A DNA stretch of 42,831 bases from a virus: the IMG/VR virus record IMGVR_UViG_3300025652_000146, positions 1-42,831 of that record. One strand, written 5' to 3'. Below are positions 7,635 through 14,427 of this stretch, piece after piece. The notes beneath the pieces are model-generated. The model ran no database searches. It was not told where the DNA came from and saw only the letters and a list, made by a program, of their open reading frames with translations. Each line of letters begins with the position of its first letter. Positions within the stretch are counted from its first letter, which is position 1. Made by a program: the position numbers and the translations under genes.

Positions 7635-8522
7635 ATGTCTAAAACAAATCCATTACCACAAGAAGAATTGAAACTTGAACTTCAACCTGAAGTTCTTCAG
7701 CAAATGCTTGAAGAAAAATCAAAAGAAAATATCAAGCTTCAAGAACTTTTGAATTCTGCCAAAGAAGAAACTTTGACAATTAAAACCCGTGCATTGAACG
7801 TGCATGAAAAAAACAGACTTTATGAAGCTGATCCTGAACTTGCTGCTGAAATGGCAAGAATGGAATTTCAAATGAATCTTGCTGATCGGTTTATAAAGTC
7901 AGGTGCATTCAAAGCAGCAAACAAAGAACAAGCTTTTGTTGTCATCAAATCAGGTGCTGAAATGGGAATGAAACCAGTTGAAGCAATGCAAGCTTTATAT
8001 TGCGTGAATGGTTCAGTTCGTTTCTATGGTGACAAGATGCTTGCAAGAATAACCAAAGCAGGGTATAAAACTGAATACTTGAATGAAACTGCAAAAGGTG
8101 TTGACGTTCGTGTTTTCCATCCTTCAGAAGACATTGATTTTGATGTGACTGAAACTGTCAAAGATACTGATCAAATCCTTCAACGATCAAAAGCAGCAGG
8201 TTTTGCAAAGAAAAACAAAATGCGTTTTCATGGAATCAGAATGATTGCTTCTTTTCACTTACCACATTTATTTGGTTCTGTTGCTGATGAATTTTCAAAT
8301 GACTTTCATGAATATGAACTTCTTCCTGAAGGAAACACAAAGCTTCATATTTCAGATGAAACACTTCTTCAGCAAATTCAGGATTGTAAAACATTGGAAT
8401 CTTTGGAAGAATTATATCTTGAACACAAAGCAGAAATTTCACGTGATATTCATCTTGCTTCAGCACTAGGAAAAGCAAAGAAAGTATTCCAAACAAAAAA
8501 ACCTGTTGATCATGAAGAATAA
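7635..8522 (+). CDS. recT: RecT-family single-strand annealing protein
   Basis: 295 aa. Residues 65-145 carry the RecT signature region: a helix (PELAAEMARMEFQMNLADRF), then AFVVIKSGAEMGMKPVEAMQ and the following LYCVNGSVRFYGDKMLARI. Family members anneal complementary single strands and promote strand invasion. Residues 1-50 are an acidic helical extension. The ATG lies just after ATCGACAA. The partner nuclease is probably the downstream FEN-type enzyme, since no YqaJ or RecE exonuclease is visible. The symbol follows the family, not a specific orthologue. Confidence 0.85.
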   Translation: MSKTNPLPQEELKLELQPEVLQQMLEEKSKENIKLQELLNSAKEETLTIKTRALNVHEKNRLYEADPELAAEMARMEFQMNLADRFIKSGAFKAANKEQAFVVIKSGAEMGMKPVEAMQALYCVNGSVRFYGDKMLARITKAGYKTEYLNETAKGVDVRVFHPSEDIDFDVTETVKDTDQILQRSKAAGFAKKNKMRFHGIRMIASFHLPHLFGSVADEFSNDFHEYELLPEGNTKLHISDETLLQQIQDCKTLESLEELYLEHKAEISRDIHLASALGKAKKVFQTKKPVDHEE

Positions 8523-9303
8523 TTTCACAGTACTTTTTGATTTTGATTCAATGGTTTACAAAGCAGTACATAGAATTGTTGACCTGCAAAAAATTCGTTC
8601 CTGGTTTGTTGATGGAAAATCAAAACAATGGATGGAAACTGAAATCATGAATTTGTCAATCAATCGGTTGCTTCAAATGTCAGACGGAATTATGATTGAC
8701 ATTGAAGAAACAGGAATCAACATTGAATCAGTTGAATATTTTTTGACAGCTTGCAAAAATTCTGTCAGAAAAAAAGCTTCAGCAACTTACAAGGCAAAAA
8801 GAAAGCGCAATAAGTGGGTTTCAATAGTTCGTCAACACTTGCTTAAGATGGAAGGATTTATTTTTGATGATGAATTTGAAGCAGATGATCTGATAAAAGA
8901 TAAATGTGTTGAATTAGGTTCTGAAAACTATGTGATTTGTTCCATTGACAAGGATTTGAAACAGATTGAAGGAATTCATTTTGATTATTATAGACCACCT
9001 TCAAAAGAATTAGATCAAAACGGTTTCAGAAAAGTTGCACCTTGTAGGGGTCTTGAATTTGTAACAACAGAAGCTGCTGATCTTTTCTTTTGGCAACAAA
9101 TGCTGCAAGGTGATGCAGGTGACAACATTGCAGGAATCAAAGGAATCGGAAAAGTCAAAGCAAAGAAGATCCTGTCAACGTCAACCAATCATGAAGAAAC
9201 TGTTTTTGAAAAGTACATTGAAATTTTTGGTAAAGAAGAAGGAAAAGAACAGTTTGACCTTCATAGGTTGTTGATTGGACTTGGAAAGAATCACAGACCA
9301 TAA
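8512..9303 (+). CDS. FEN-type 5'-3' exonuclease
   Basis: 263 aa. Acidic metal-binding motifs of the PIN/FEN fold are visible in order: FDFD (D10, D12), EFEADD (E121, E123, D125, D126), SIDKD (D146, D148) and QGDAGD (D201, D204). A helix-3-turn-helix DNA-binding loop (GIKGIGKVKA, 208-217) follows. This is the arrangement of T4 RNase H, T7 gp6-like and polymerase-I 5' nuclease domains. The ATG at 8512 overlaps the RecT stop by 11 bases; a TTG at 8506 is rejected. It would resect 5' ends to feed the annealing protein and remove primers. Confidence 0.85.
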   Translation: MKNNFTVLFDFDSMVYKAVHRIVDLQKIRSWFVDGKSKQWMETEIMNLSINRLLQMSDGIMIDIEETGINIESVEYFLTACKNSVRKKASATYKAKRKRNKWVSIVRQHLLKMEGFIFDDEFEADDLIKDKCVELGSENYVICSIDKDLKQIEGIHFDYYRPPSKELDQNGFRKVAPCRGLEFVTTEAADLFFWQQMLQGDAGDNIAGIKGIGKVKAKKILSTSTNHEETVFEKYIEIFGKEEGKEQFDLHRLLIGLGKNHRP

Positions 9304-9344
9304 AAAGTTTTTAAGTAGAGTTTTCTCATAACGGTTTATGCAAT

Positions 9345-9388
9345 GCGGTCTGTTTATTTCCTTTCTGAAAAGTCAGAAGACAGACCGC
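9345..9388 (+). terminator. Terminator hairpin after the recombination operon
   Basis: GCGGTCTGT (9345-9353) pairs with ACAGACCGC (9380-9388), followed by AATTTTT. The loop holds a smaller CTGA/TCAG hairpin. It lies 41 bases after the nuclease stop. The remaining gap to 9513 has only the palindrome at 9456. Confidence 0.7.
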
Positions 9389-9455
9389 AATTTTTAACCT
9401 AATTATCCCACACGGCAATTTTTGACAAGAAAAGAATCAATTTTCTTTTGAAAGG

Positions 9456-9470
9456 TGAACACTTTGTTCA
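9456..9470. promoter_or_regulatory. 15-bp palindrome, possible operator
   Basis: TGAACA-CTT-TGTTCA is an interrupted perfect palindrome in the otherwise empty stretch 9389-9513, 43 bases before a small membrane ORF. It is short enough to be chance; no second copy was noticed in an intergenic region. Confidence 0.3.
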
Positions 9471-9513
9471 TTTTGATTTTTGCCTTGCTTAGATCGCTTT
9501 AAAATCCTTGAAC

Positions 9514-9657
9514 ATGTACACAGTATTTTTTATTTTTTTAGCTGTTCTTTTTGGATCAGCTTCAATTGCTTTTTTTTCTTATGCTATTTTGAAAGCATTT
9601 GACCAAATCAATTCAAAAAAATCAGAATCAATTTTAAATCACTACGAAAAAAATTAA
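9514..9657 (+). CDS. 47-aa membrane protein
   Basis: Residues 1-27 are strongly hydrophobic (one membrane helix), followed by a charged tail (KAFDQINSKKSESILNHYEK). Its TAA runs straight into the ATCGACATG start of the next gene. Native codon use. Function unknown. Confidence 0.6.
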   Translation: MYTVFFIFLAVLFGSASIAFFSYAILKAFDQINSKKSESILNHYEKN

Positions 9658-9662
9658 TCGAC

Positions 9663-10328
9663 ATGAAAAAAGAAATCAAAGAATTAATCAAAAGCAAAGA
9701 AGAATATTATCCTGACATAACACCTTATGGAATGTCAAAGTATTTGATTGGAGAAGGATTTTGTTCAACACAAAGAGAAGCTTTTGTTTTATAGGATCAA
9801 TACAAAAAAGAAAAACCATTCGAAGAAGAACTTGCTGACAATGTTGAACAAACTGAAGCGATTGAAAAAGAAAGAAAAATCGAAGAATGTATTCATTTAA
9901 TGCCTTGCATCAATGCAAAAGATATTTCTGAAATACTTTTCAACAACGGTTTTGTTGATTCACTTGAAGAAGGACTTGAAGAAGCTGACAAATACAATCA
10001 AAGAAGAGCACAAAAAATTATTCAATCTGAATTTCAAAAAGCAAAATCTTTTGATAAATTCAATCGACAATCTAACGCAAAGCAAATTGATGTTAAGCAG
10101 GTTGGATTGAAGAAGTATTTCTTTATTTCATTTAATGTGTTTGGTGATAATGTTCAAGGTGAAACTGTTAATTATTTTGGAAACAAAGTTATTGATAATG
10201 ATCCTATGAATTGGCAATTTCAAAACCAGTTTAAAAAGATTGGTCTTCAAATTATTTTGTTGTCATGGAATCAGATTTCAAAAGAACAGTTTGATAAATA
10301 TCAAAAATTGTTTCTTTCAGACATTTGA
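9663..10328 (+). pseudogene. Unknown gene interrupted by an in-frame amber codon
   Basis: An ATG preceded by AATCGAC opens a frame of 43 codons that meets TAG at 9792-9794. The same frame continues without another stop for 178 codons to TGA at 10328. Codon choice is native on both sides and the protein looks continuous, so it is one gene of about 221 codons broken by one substitution (for example CAG to TAG), or read through. TAG ends other genes here (6157, 24139, 27232, 28352), which argues against general recoding. A shorter product could start at ATG 9900. No domain recognised. Confidence 0.6.
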
Positions 10329-10339
10329 CAATCTGAATA

Positions 10340-10365
10340 TTTTATTATAAATTGCAATATATTCG
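10340..10365 (+). promoter_or_regulatory. Promoter with single operator, before the replication gene
   Basis: TTTTATTATAAAT (10340-10352) is the operator palindrome with one mismatch. TATATTCG at 10358-10365 resembles the TAnnTTTG -7 box. Operator centre to box spacing is 12 bp, as at 6170/6182 (13 at 4348/4361). Transcription would run directly into the structured RNA at 10378. Confidence 0.5.
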
Positions 10366-10377
10366 AAACGGTTCAAA

Positions 10378-10467
10378 GTAGAAGCTGAATCATTTTGATG
10401 CAAGAATTTAAAAAACAAAATTTTTGTTTACCCGTGAATTGCTTCTACCAGTTCACGGTTTTTTTTT
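10378..10467 (+). ncRNA. Structured RNA element with interleaved stems, copy 1
   Basis: Stem 1: GTAGAAGC (10378-10385) with GCTTCTAC (10441-10448). Stem 2: CCGTGAAT (10432-10439) with GTTCACGG (10451-10458), which encloses the 3' arm of stem 1, so the stems interleave as in a pseudoknot or as alternatives. A small hairpin AAACAA/TTGTTT (10413-10429) and GATGCAAGAA (10397-10406) lie in the long loop. Nine T residues follow, so stem 2 is also an intrinsic terminator. Copy 2 at 14428 preserves all pairings with changed bases. The next ATG is 24 bases downstream. I do not recognise it as a known riboswitch or ribozyme class. Confidence 0.7.
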
Positions 10468-10490
10468 GCCTTTTTTTTAAAAAAAAATCC

Positions 10491-11378
10491 ATGATAAAAA
10501 ATAGTACTAAAGTAAATCGAATTAATAACGTTAGGTCAAAATTACCTTTCACAACAATCAGAAATGAAGCTATCAAAAACAAAAATCTATCTTGGAAAGC
10601 AAAAGGTATTCTTGTATTTTTAATTTCATTGCCTGAAGACTGGAAAATTTATATTAGCGAACTTCAAACACATGCAAAAGATGGAAGGGACGCAACAAAC
10701 AAAGGAATTGACGAATTGATAAAAGCAGGTTATGTTGTTAGAAATAGAATTCATAATTCAGAAAATGGAAGGTTTGAAGGTTATGAATACGATGTTTCAG
10801 ACGAAGTTCAAACCATTTGCAGAAAACCCGTAAACGGGAAACCCGTAAACGGGAAAACCGTAAACGGAAAACCCGTAACTATAAAAGAAAGAAGTAACAA
10901 AAGAAAGATTAAACAAAAGAAAGAAGTGAAGCAGCAAATCACAAAATCTGACAATCTTGAAGATCTTTTCATTGAAGCGACTATTCAGGAAAAAACAATT
11001 AAATCTTCTTTTGATGTTAAAGACGAAATTTTGAATCAAAATATTTTAACAGATTCACCTGAAGCAAGAATCAAAGTTTGGAAGATATATGAAAAATGGA
11101 TTGAACATGAATCTTTTGCTTCGCTTTGGAGTTTTTACGGTGATATGTACAAAGAAGTTGATCCAGTTGAATTAATGAAAATTTGGGTTACTAAAGCGGA
11201 TTGGTACACAGTCACACAAGTCAAAGTCAATTTGGTTCAAGGTTGGATCAAAAGGGCAAATCAAGAAATTCAAAAATTAAAATCTTCGACAAATGGAAAA
11301 ACAAGAAATAACAAAAACCTTATCAGCGAATCAGATGCAAAAGCAGTCTTTAATGATCTTATGCAAAACGGTATCTGA
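10491..11378 (+). CDS. Replication initiator-like protein with winged helix
   Basis: 295 aa. Residues 15-100 form a helix-turn-helix domain typical of phage and plasmid replication proteins (LSWKAKGILVFLISLPEDW, then GRDATNKGIDELIKAGYV and a beta wing). Residues 111-130 are a repeated KPVNG segment encoded by iteron-like DNA. The C-terminal half has Trp-rich helices. Such proteins bind an origin and recruit the host helicase. A frame extension to 10395 crosses the structured RNA and is rejected; the chosen ATG has an A-rich leader. It sits in the slot of lambda O-type initiators, downstream of the recombination genes. Confidence 0.7.
   Translation: MIKNSTKVNRINNVRSKLPFTTIRNEAIKNKNLSWKAKGILVFLISLPEDWKIYISELQTHAKDGRDATNKGIDELIKAGYVVRNRIHNSENGRFEGYEYDVSDEVQTICRKPVNGKPVNGKTVNGKPVTIKERSNKRKIKQKKEVKQQITKSDNLEDLFIEATIQEKTIKSSFDVKDEILNQNILTDSPEARIKVWKIYEKWIEHESFASLWSFYGDMYKEVDPVELMKIWVTKADWYTVTQVKVNLVQGWIKRANQEIQKLKSSTNGKTRNNKNLISESDAKAVFNDLMQNGI
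10824..10879 (+). repeat. Iteron-like 15-bp tandem repeats inside the initiator gene
   Basis: Units at 10824-10838 and 10839-10853 are identical (AAACCCGTAAACGGG). 10854-10868 differs at two positions and 10869-10879 is a partial fourth unit. Each contains the inverted repeat CCCGT/ACGGG. Tandem repeats within an initiator gene are the classic lambda-type origin layout, so this is the best origin candidate. They also encode the KPVNG repeats. Confidence 0.55.
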
Positions 11379-12141
11379 TAAAACAGGTTGTTCAAAATTT
11401 CAAGCTTCAGTTGTTGCACAAGGTCATGAAACACAACTTCGAAAAATGGATCAAGTCACAGCAATTGGAAGGTTGACTTTAGAAATTCCACAAGTTGCAA
11501 AAATATACGGGGCAAGATTTGACGTTTCGCAAAATGTACTTTCTGAATCAATCAGATTAATTTTAAAAAAATTTGGAAGACTTGGATTGATTGAAATTCG
11601 TGAAGCATACCGTCAACATGCTTCAGGGGAATTAAAAATTTCAGGTGGTGAAATGTGGGGTGGTGAATTTAATGTTGCGCAGCTTGGAAAAGTCTTGACT
11701 GCTTATTGTCAAAATAGATCAAAAATTTTAGCTGAAATTTTAAAACAAAAAGCTGAAGAAAAAGAAGCTAAAATTCAAGCTGAAATTCACAAGTCAAAGC
11801 AAGAACAGTTTGAAATTGATTTTCCTGTTGAAGTCATGGAGAAAAGAAAGACTTTCAAAAAGTGGTCAGATGTTCCTTCTTTTTGGTTTGAATTAATTTT
11901 CAATCGACATTGGATTAATTTTGAAGAAGGTGAAGCTGAAGCAATTCTTGAAGAAGCAAAAGCAATTGCAAAAATTGAACTTCGAAAAAAGGAATCAGAA
12001 AGAAGTCAAGCTTCACTTCAGGAACGTTTCAAAATGACTGTTCCAACAGAAGGTGAACTTGCAAAAAGAATTGCAAGACAGTTGACCGTTTTCAAAAAAG
12101 TAGTTCAGGAAGAAGATTTTCAACCAGTATCAAAAAAGTAA
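11353..12141 (+). CDS. Unknown protein following the replication initiator
   Basis: 262 aa from ATG 11353; an upstream ATG at 11293 would add 20 residues but overlap the initiator gene by 86 bases. The first 110 residues are helical (an RLILKKFGRLGLIEIREAYR segment is distinctive), then a Lys/Glu/Ala-rich helix (about 125-160) and a Trp-containing segment (KTFKKWSDVPSFWFELIFNR). No Walker A motif, so it is not an AAA+ helicase loader. Position directly after the initiator suggests a replication accessory role. Confidence 0.65.
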   Translation: MILCKTVSDKTGCSKFQASVVAQGHETQLRKMDQVTAIGRLTLEIPQVAKIYGARFDVSQNVLSESIRLILKKFGRLGLIEIREAYRQHASGELKISGGEMWGGEFNVAQLGKVLTAYCQNRSKILAEILKQKAEEKEAKIQAEIHKSKQEQFEIDFPVEVMEKRKTFKKWSDVPSFWFELIFNRHWINFEEGEAEAILEEAKAIAKIELRKKESERSQASLQERFKMTVPTEGELAKRIARQLTVFKKVVQEEDFQPVSKK

Positions 12142-12176
12142 TTTTATTTTTTAACTTTTATAAACCATATATAAAA

Positions 12177-12550
12177 ATGGCAACTTCAAAACCTAAAGCA
12201 GCAGGAAACAAAGCACCTGCAAGCAAATCAAGAATCAAAAAAACTGATTATCAGTTTTTTTGATTCTTGGAACATTACCAATGACCTTTTCACGTGGTGT
12301 ACAAATCAATGATAAAACTTCAAACCTTTCTGTTGAATTGAAGCTGAATCATAAAAAAGATTTAGTCACCATTGTTGCAAAAATTGACAATGATCAAATG
12401 ACAGGGGACGCAAAACTTGATTCTGCAATGTTGGAAACTTTAAATGAATTAACACTTGAAGCAATCAGTCAGGGCGTGAAATGGAGGAACGAAAGAAAGA
12501 AAGCCAAAGAAGAAAATTCTGATCCTGATCAGTTGAAAATTGGTTTCTAA
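12177..12550 (+). CDS. Unknown gene split by a -1 frameshift at a T7 run
   Basis: The ATG at 12177, behind a TTTTTTAAC leader, opens 28 codons with a Lys/Ala/Pro-rich start, ending CAG TTT TTT TGA (stop 12261-12263). The -1 frame, entered at the seven-T run 12255-12261, continues for 96 codons to TAA at 12550 with native codon use. Together they give about 123 aa. Either a T was lost from an original eight-T run, or ribosomes slip at TTT TTT before the TGA. Alternatively the downstream part starts alone at ATG 12281. Function unknown; the tail is charged. Confidence 0.6.
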
Positions 12551-12575
12551 GAAATAAGGGTGTTAGTTTTTCGGT

Positions 12576-12646
12576 TGCTGTCACTACAAAGTAAAATTTG
12601 TAATTCCTTTTTAATTCGGGGGAACGAAGAAAAAGAAAAGACAGCA
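12576..12646 (+). ncRNA. Possible three-way-junction RNA
   Basis: Outer stem TGCTGTC/GACAGCA (12576-12582 with 12640-12646) encloses hairpin TACAAA/TTTGTA (12585-12602) and hairpin CTTTTT..TTCG/CGAA..AAAAAG (12607-12635). ATTTTTAAAA follows, so the unit could terminate transcription. It fills most of the gap 12551-12675 between two damaged genes. Single copy, so the fold has no covariation support. Confidence 0.4.
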
Positions 12647-12675
12647 TTTTTAAAACTCATAAAATAAAAATCGAC

Positions 12676-12816
12676 ATGAAAAAATCAAAAACAAATTCAA
12701 AACTTGCTGATCCTTCAGCACTAAAAAAGAAAGTCAAAGAAATTATTGACAATAGGAAATTTAAAAAAAGAAAGTATTCAATTGGTTGTTCTGATGATCA
12801 TTTTTTTTATGGGTAA
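12676..12816 (+). CDS. Short basic protein, probably truncated by cassette insertion
   Basis: 46 codons from an ATCGACATG start. Lys-rich, ending in SIGCSDDHFFYG; the TAA stop is the first three bases of the attC-like hairpin at 12814. The native codon pattern stops exactly where the foreign cassette region begins. The original gene was probably longer and lost its 3' end, or the site was always at its stop codon as at 18216. Confidence 0.5.
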   Translation: MKKSKTNSKLADPSALKKKVKEIIDNRKFKKRKYSIGCSDDHFFYG

Positions 12817-12880
12817 CGGTCAATGTGTAAACGCAGTAGGAGCGCATAGCGACTATTGCCGTTTACACCGTGTTGTGTGC
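12814..12880. repeat. attC-like hairpin A (left edge of cassette island)
   Basis: TAACG start, then GTGTAAACG (12825-12833) pairing with CGTTTACAC (12860-12868). The stem extends through GCAGTAG/CTATTGC with one extrahelical base beside the CG. It ends GTTGTGTGC. The terminal TAAC resembles the left core of integron attC sites. Same general design as sites B, C and D. Confidence 0.6.
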
Positions 12881-12910
12881 TTTTAATTACTCGAAAATTT
12901 TAAATTAATT

Positions 12911-13114
12911 ATGAATTGGAAAACAAATAGTAAGATTGAAATACTAGAAGCACCGCCAAGACTAAAACACTTAGTTGGTGAATATGGAACATTAGAGGAT
13001 TATGAATACTTTATAAGAAGTAGCACAGGGAAAAGATATCATATGGATTCTGAAAAATGGCATGTGAAATTTCATTCAGTCACAGGGCAATTAGGTAAAA
13101 AAGTTAACATTTAA
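12911..13114 (+). CDS. Cassette gene, unknown small protein
   Basis: 67 aa, soluble, no recognised motif; contains several aromatic residues and a basic C-terminus. Codon junctions often read T|A and codons such as AGG and ATA are used, unlike native phage genes, so it was probably acquired. It is 10 bases upstream of the next cassette gene and both lie between attC-like sites A and B. Confidence 0.6.
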   Translation: MNWKTNSKIEILEAPPRLKHLVGEYGTLEDYEYFIRSSTGKRYHMDSEKWHVKFHSVTGQLGKKVNI

Positions 13115-13124
13115 AATCATTTTC

Positions 13125-13691
13125 ATGTATAAAGAATTTACTATTCCAGAACAAAAATATAAATCATGTGTATTGTGTCCACATTATTCTAATAGGCTTT
13201 TGAAGTCAGGAAGAAATCCGATTCGAGAGCATTATTGTAATCATCCTAATTTCGATAATTACGAAGATTTTATGCGTTCGATTTTAGGTAAAAGAGATGG
13301 ACGTAAAATTGGGGAAGATTCTAATACTCCAAAATGGTGTCCATTTTTACCCCAAGCAAATGGTAAAAGAAATTTCTCTCAAATTACACCTTCTGAATGT
13401 TTAGCAGTTTCCAAAATTGCAAAACCAACTTGTTTTGTAAATCCCGAAATCAAATGGAAGATTGTAAAAGCAGATAAGGACGTTTATACTTTTGGCGGAT
13501 ACTCTGTTAAATCAAAAGACAATTGGTTTCAATTTGACTTTGATTTTGAAATGGAAAACATATCTATTTGGGATACAAAATATCCTGAATCTGATGGGGA
13601 GAAAATAGACATGCAAAGTCATTTTGAAATTGTTCAATTCTTAAATTCTAAGAAGATTTTTTTTGAATGGCAATCTGTAAAATCTATTTAA
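13125..13691 (+). CDS. Cassette gene with Cys/His cluster, unknown
   Basis: 188 aa. Residues 15-40 hold CVLCPHYSN...YCNHP, a possible zinc site (two Cys as CxxC, then His, Cys and His). The middle contains another Cys (KWCPF). The C-terminal 70 residues look beta-rich. Foreign codon use as in its neighbours. No family recognised. Single-gene or two-gene cassettes of unknown function are typical between attC-type sites. Confidence 0.6.
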   Translation: MYKEFTIPEQKYKSCVLCPHYSNRLLKSGRNPIREHYCNHPNFDNYEDFMRSILGKRDGRKIGEDSNTPKWCPFLPQANGKRNFSQITPSECLAVSKIAKPTCFVNPEIKWKIVKADKDVYTFGGYSVKSKDNWFQFDFDFEMENISIWDTKYPESDGEKIDMQSHFEIVQFLNSKKIFFEWQSVKSI

Positions 13692-13731
13692 TCTTTAAAT
13701 TGCAAAGAAGCGGGGATTTTCTTTTTCAATT

Positions 13732-13804
13732 GCACATAACGTCCCCTGCATACACGCAGGGAAGCCGCATAGGCTTACTTGCCGTTGTATGCGTTGTTAT
13801 GTGC
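13732..13804. repeat. attC-like hairpin B
   Basis: Perfect outer arms GCACATAAC (13732-13740) and GTTATGTGC (13796-13804). The inner arm GCATACACGCAGGGAAGCC pairs with GGCTTACTTGCCGTTGTATGC; two bases on the 3' side, flanking a CG, are extrahelical. Both perfect outer arms and extrahelical bases are hallmarks of integron attC folding, though the core is not the textbook GTTRRRY. Confidence 0.65.
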
Positions 13805-13837
13805 TTTAAATTTATTATTAATCTTTAAATCAATTTT

Positions 13838-14266
13838 ATGAAACATATATTTTATTTAATAGCTGTATTTTTTATTATCTATGAATTAATGTGGTTAATG
13901 CAACCTCAAAAATTTGTACTTGATAGAATTAATTTTGATAAGCTCCAAAAAGAAAACAAAGGAAAAAAATGGGATGATATGTCAGAAGAATATCACTCAG
14001 CGCTTATTGGAAAAATCCCTATGCTGTTTTTATCTATTTGGATGATTTCTGGCTTATTTACATTTAATTGGGTTGCCTTTTTAATAATCCTTGTTTTTAA
14101 TTTTTTAATTATTACACCAATTGGTAAGGCTTTGAAATTTTCCAAAGGTTATACTATTTTACATTGGAGTAATTCGCTTATTGGTTTGATTTGGGGAGTT
14201 TTTATAATTATTAATTCCTATCATCTTAAAATTGATTTATTAAATTATTTGGCGAATGCCTTTTAA
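13838..14266 (+). CDS. Cassette gene, four-helix membrane protein
   Basis: 142 aa with about four hydrophobic segments (3-20, 57-76, 78-95, 110-130) and a charged loop (29-52, containing KGKKWDDMSEEYHS). Foreign codon use. It alone occupies the cassette between hairpins B and C. No family recognised. Confidence 0.6.
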   Translation: MKHIFYLIAVFFIIYELMWLMQPQKFVLDRINFDKLQKENKGKKWDDMSEEYHSALIGKIPMLFLSIWMISGLFTFNWVAFLIILVFNFLIITPIGKALKFSKGYTILHWSNSLIGLIWGVFIIINSYHLKIDLLNYLANAF

Positions 14267-14309
14267 ATTGAGCGATTGAAAAGCGGGTTTGGGTTTTCTC
14301 TTTTCAATT

Positions 14310-14372
14310 GCACATAACGCAAAGCTAAACGCAGTTCGACGTTAGGAGAATTGACGTTTTAGCGATTGTTAT
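14310..14372. repeat. attC-like hairpin C (right edge of cassette island)
   Basis: Starts GCACATAAC like site B and ends GTTAT. Inner arms GCTAAACGCAGTTC and GAATTGACGTTTTAGC pair with two extrahelical bases flanking CG, at the same positions as in B and D. Beyond it, 14373-14427 is AT-rich with no gene. Confidence 0.6.
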
Positions 14373-14427
14373 TTTTTACTATTAATATTTTTTTGTAAAT
14401 TGTGTTATCATTCAAATATCATTTCAA

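Noticed and set aside
9304-9513. Third copy of the interleaved-stem RNA
   Set aside because: A short GTAGAG/TATGCAATG resemblance exists, but the stems and GATGCAAGAA do not match.
9792-9794. Stop-codon recoding (TAG as sense), known in some gut phages
   Set aside because: Several intact genes end in TAG (6157, 24139, 27232, 28352), no suppressor tRNA is visible, and only one in-frame TAG was noticed.
10395-10490. Upstream extension of the replication initiator frame
   Set aside because: It would translate the structured RNA and its T-run; ATG 10491 has a better leader.
10824-10879. CRISPR-like repeats
   Set aside because: Contiguous 15-bp tandem units without spacers, in frame within a protein gene.
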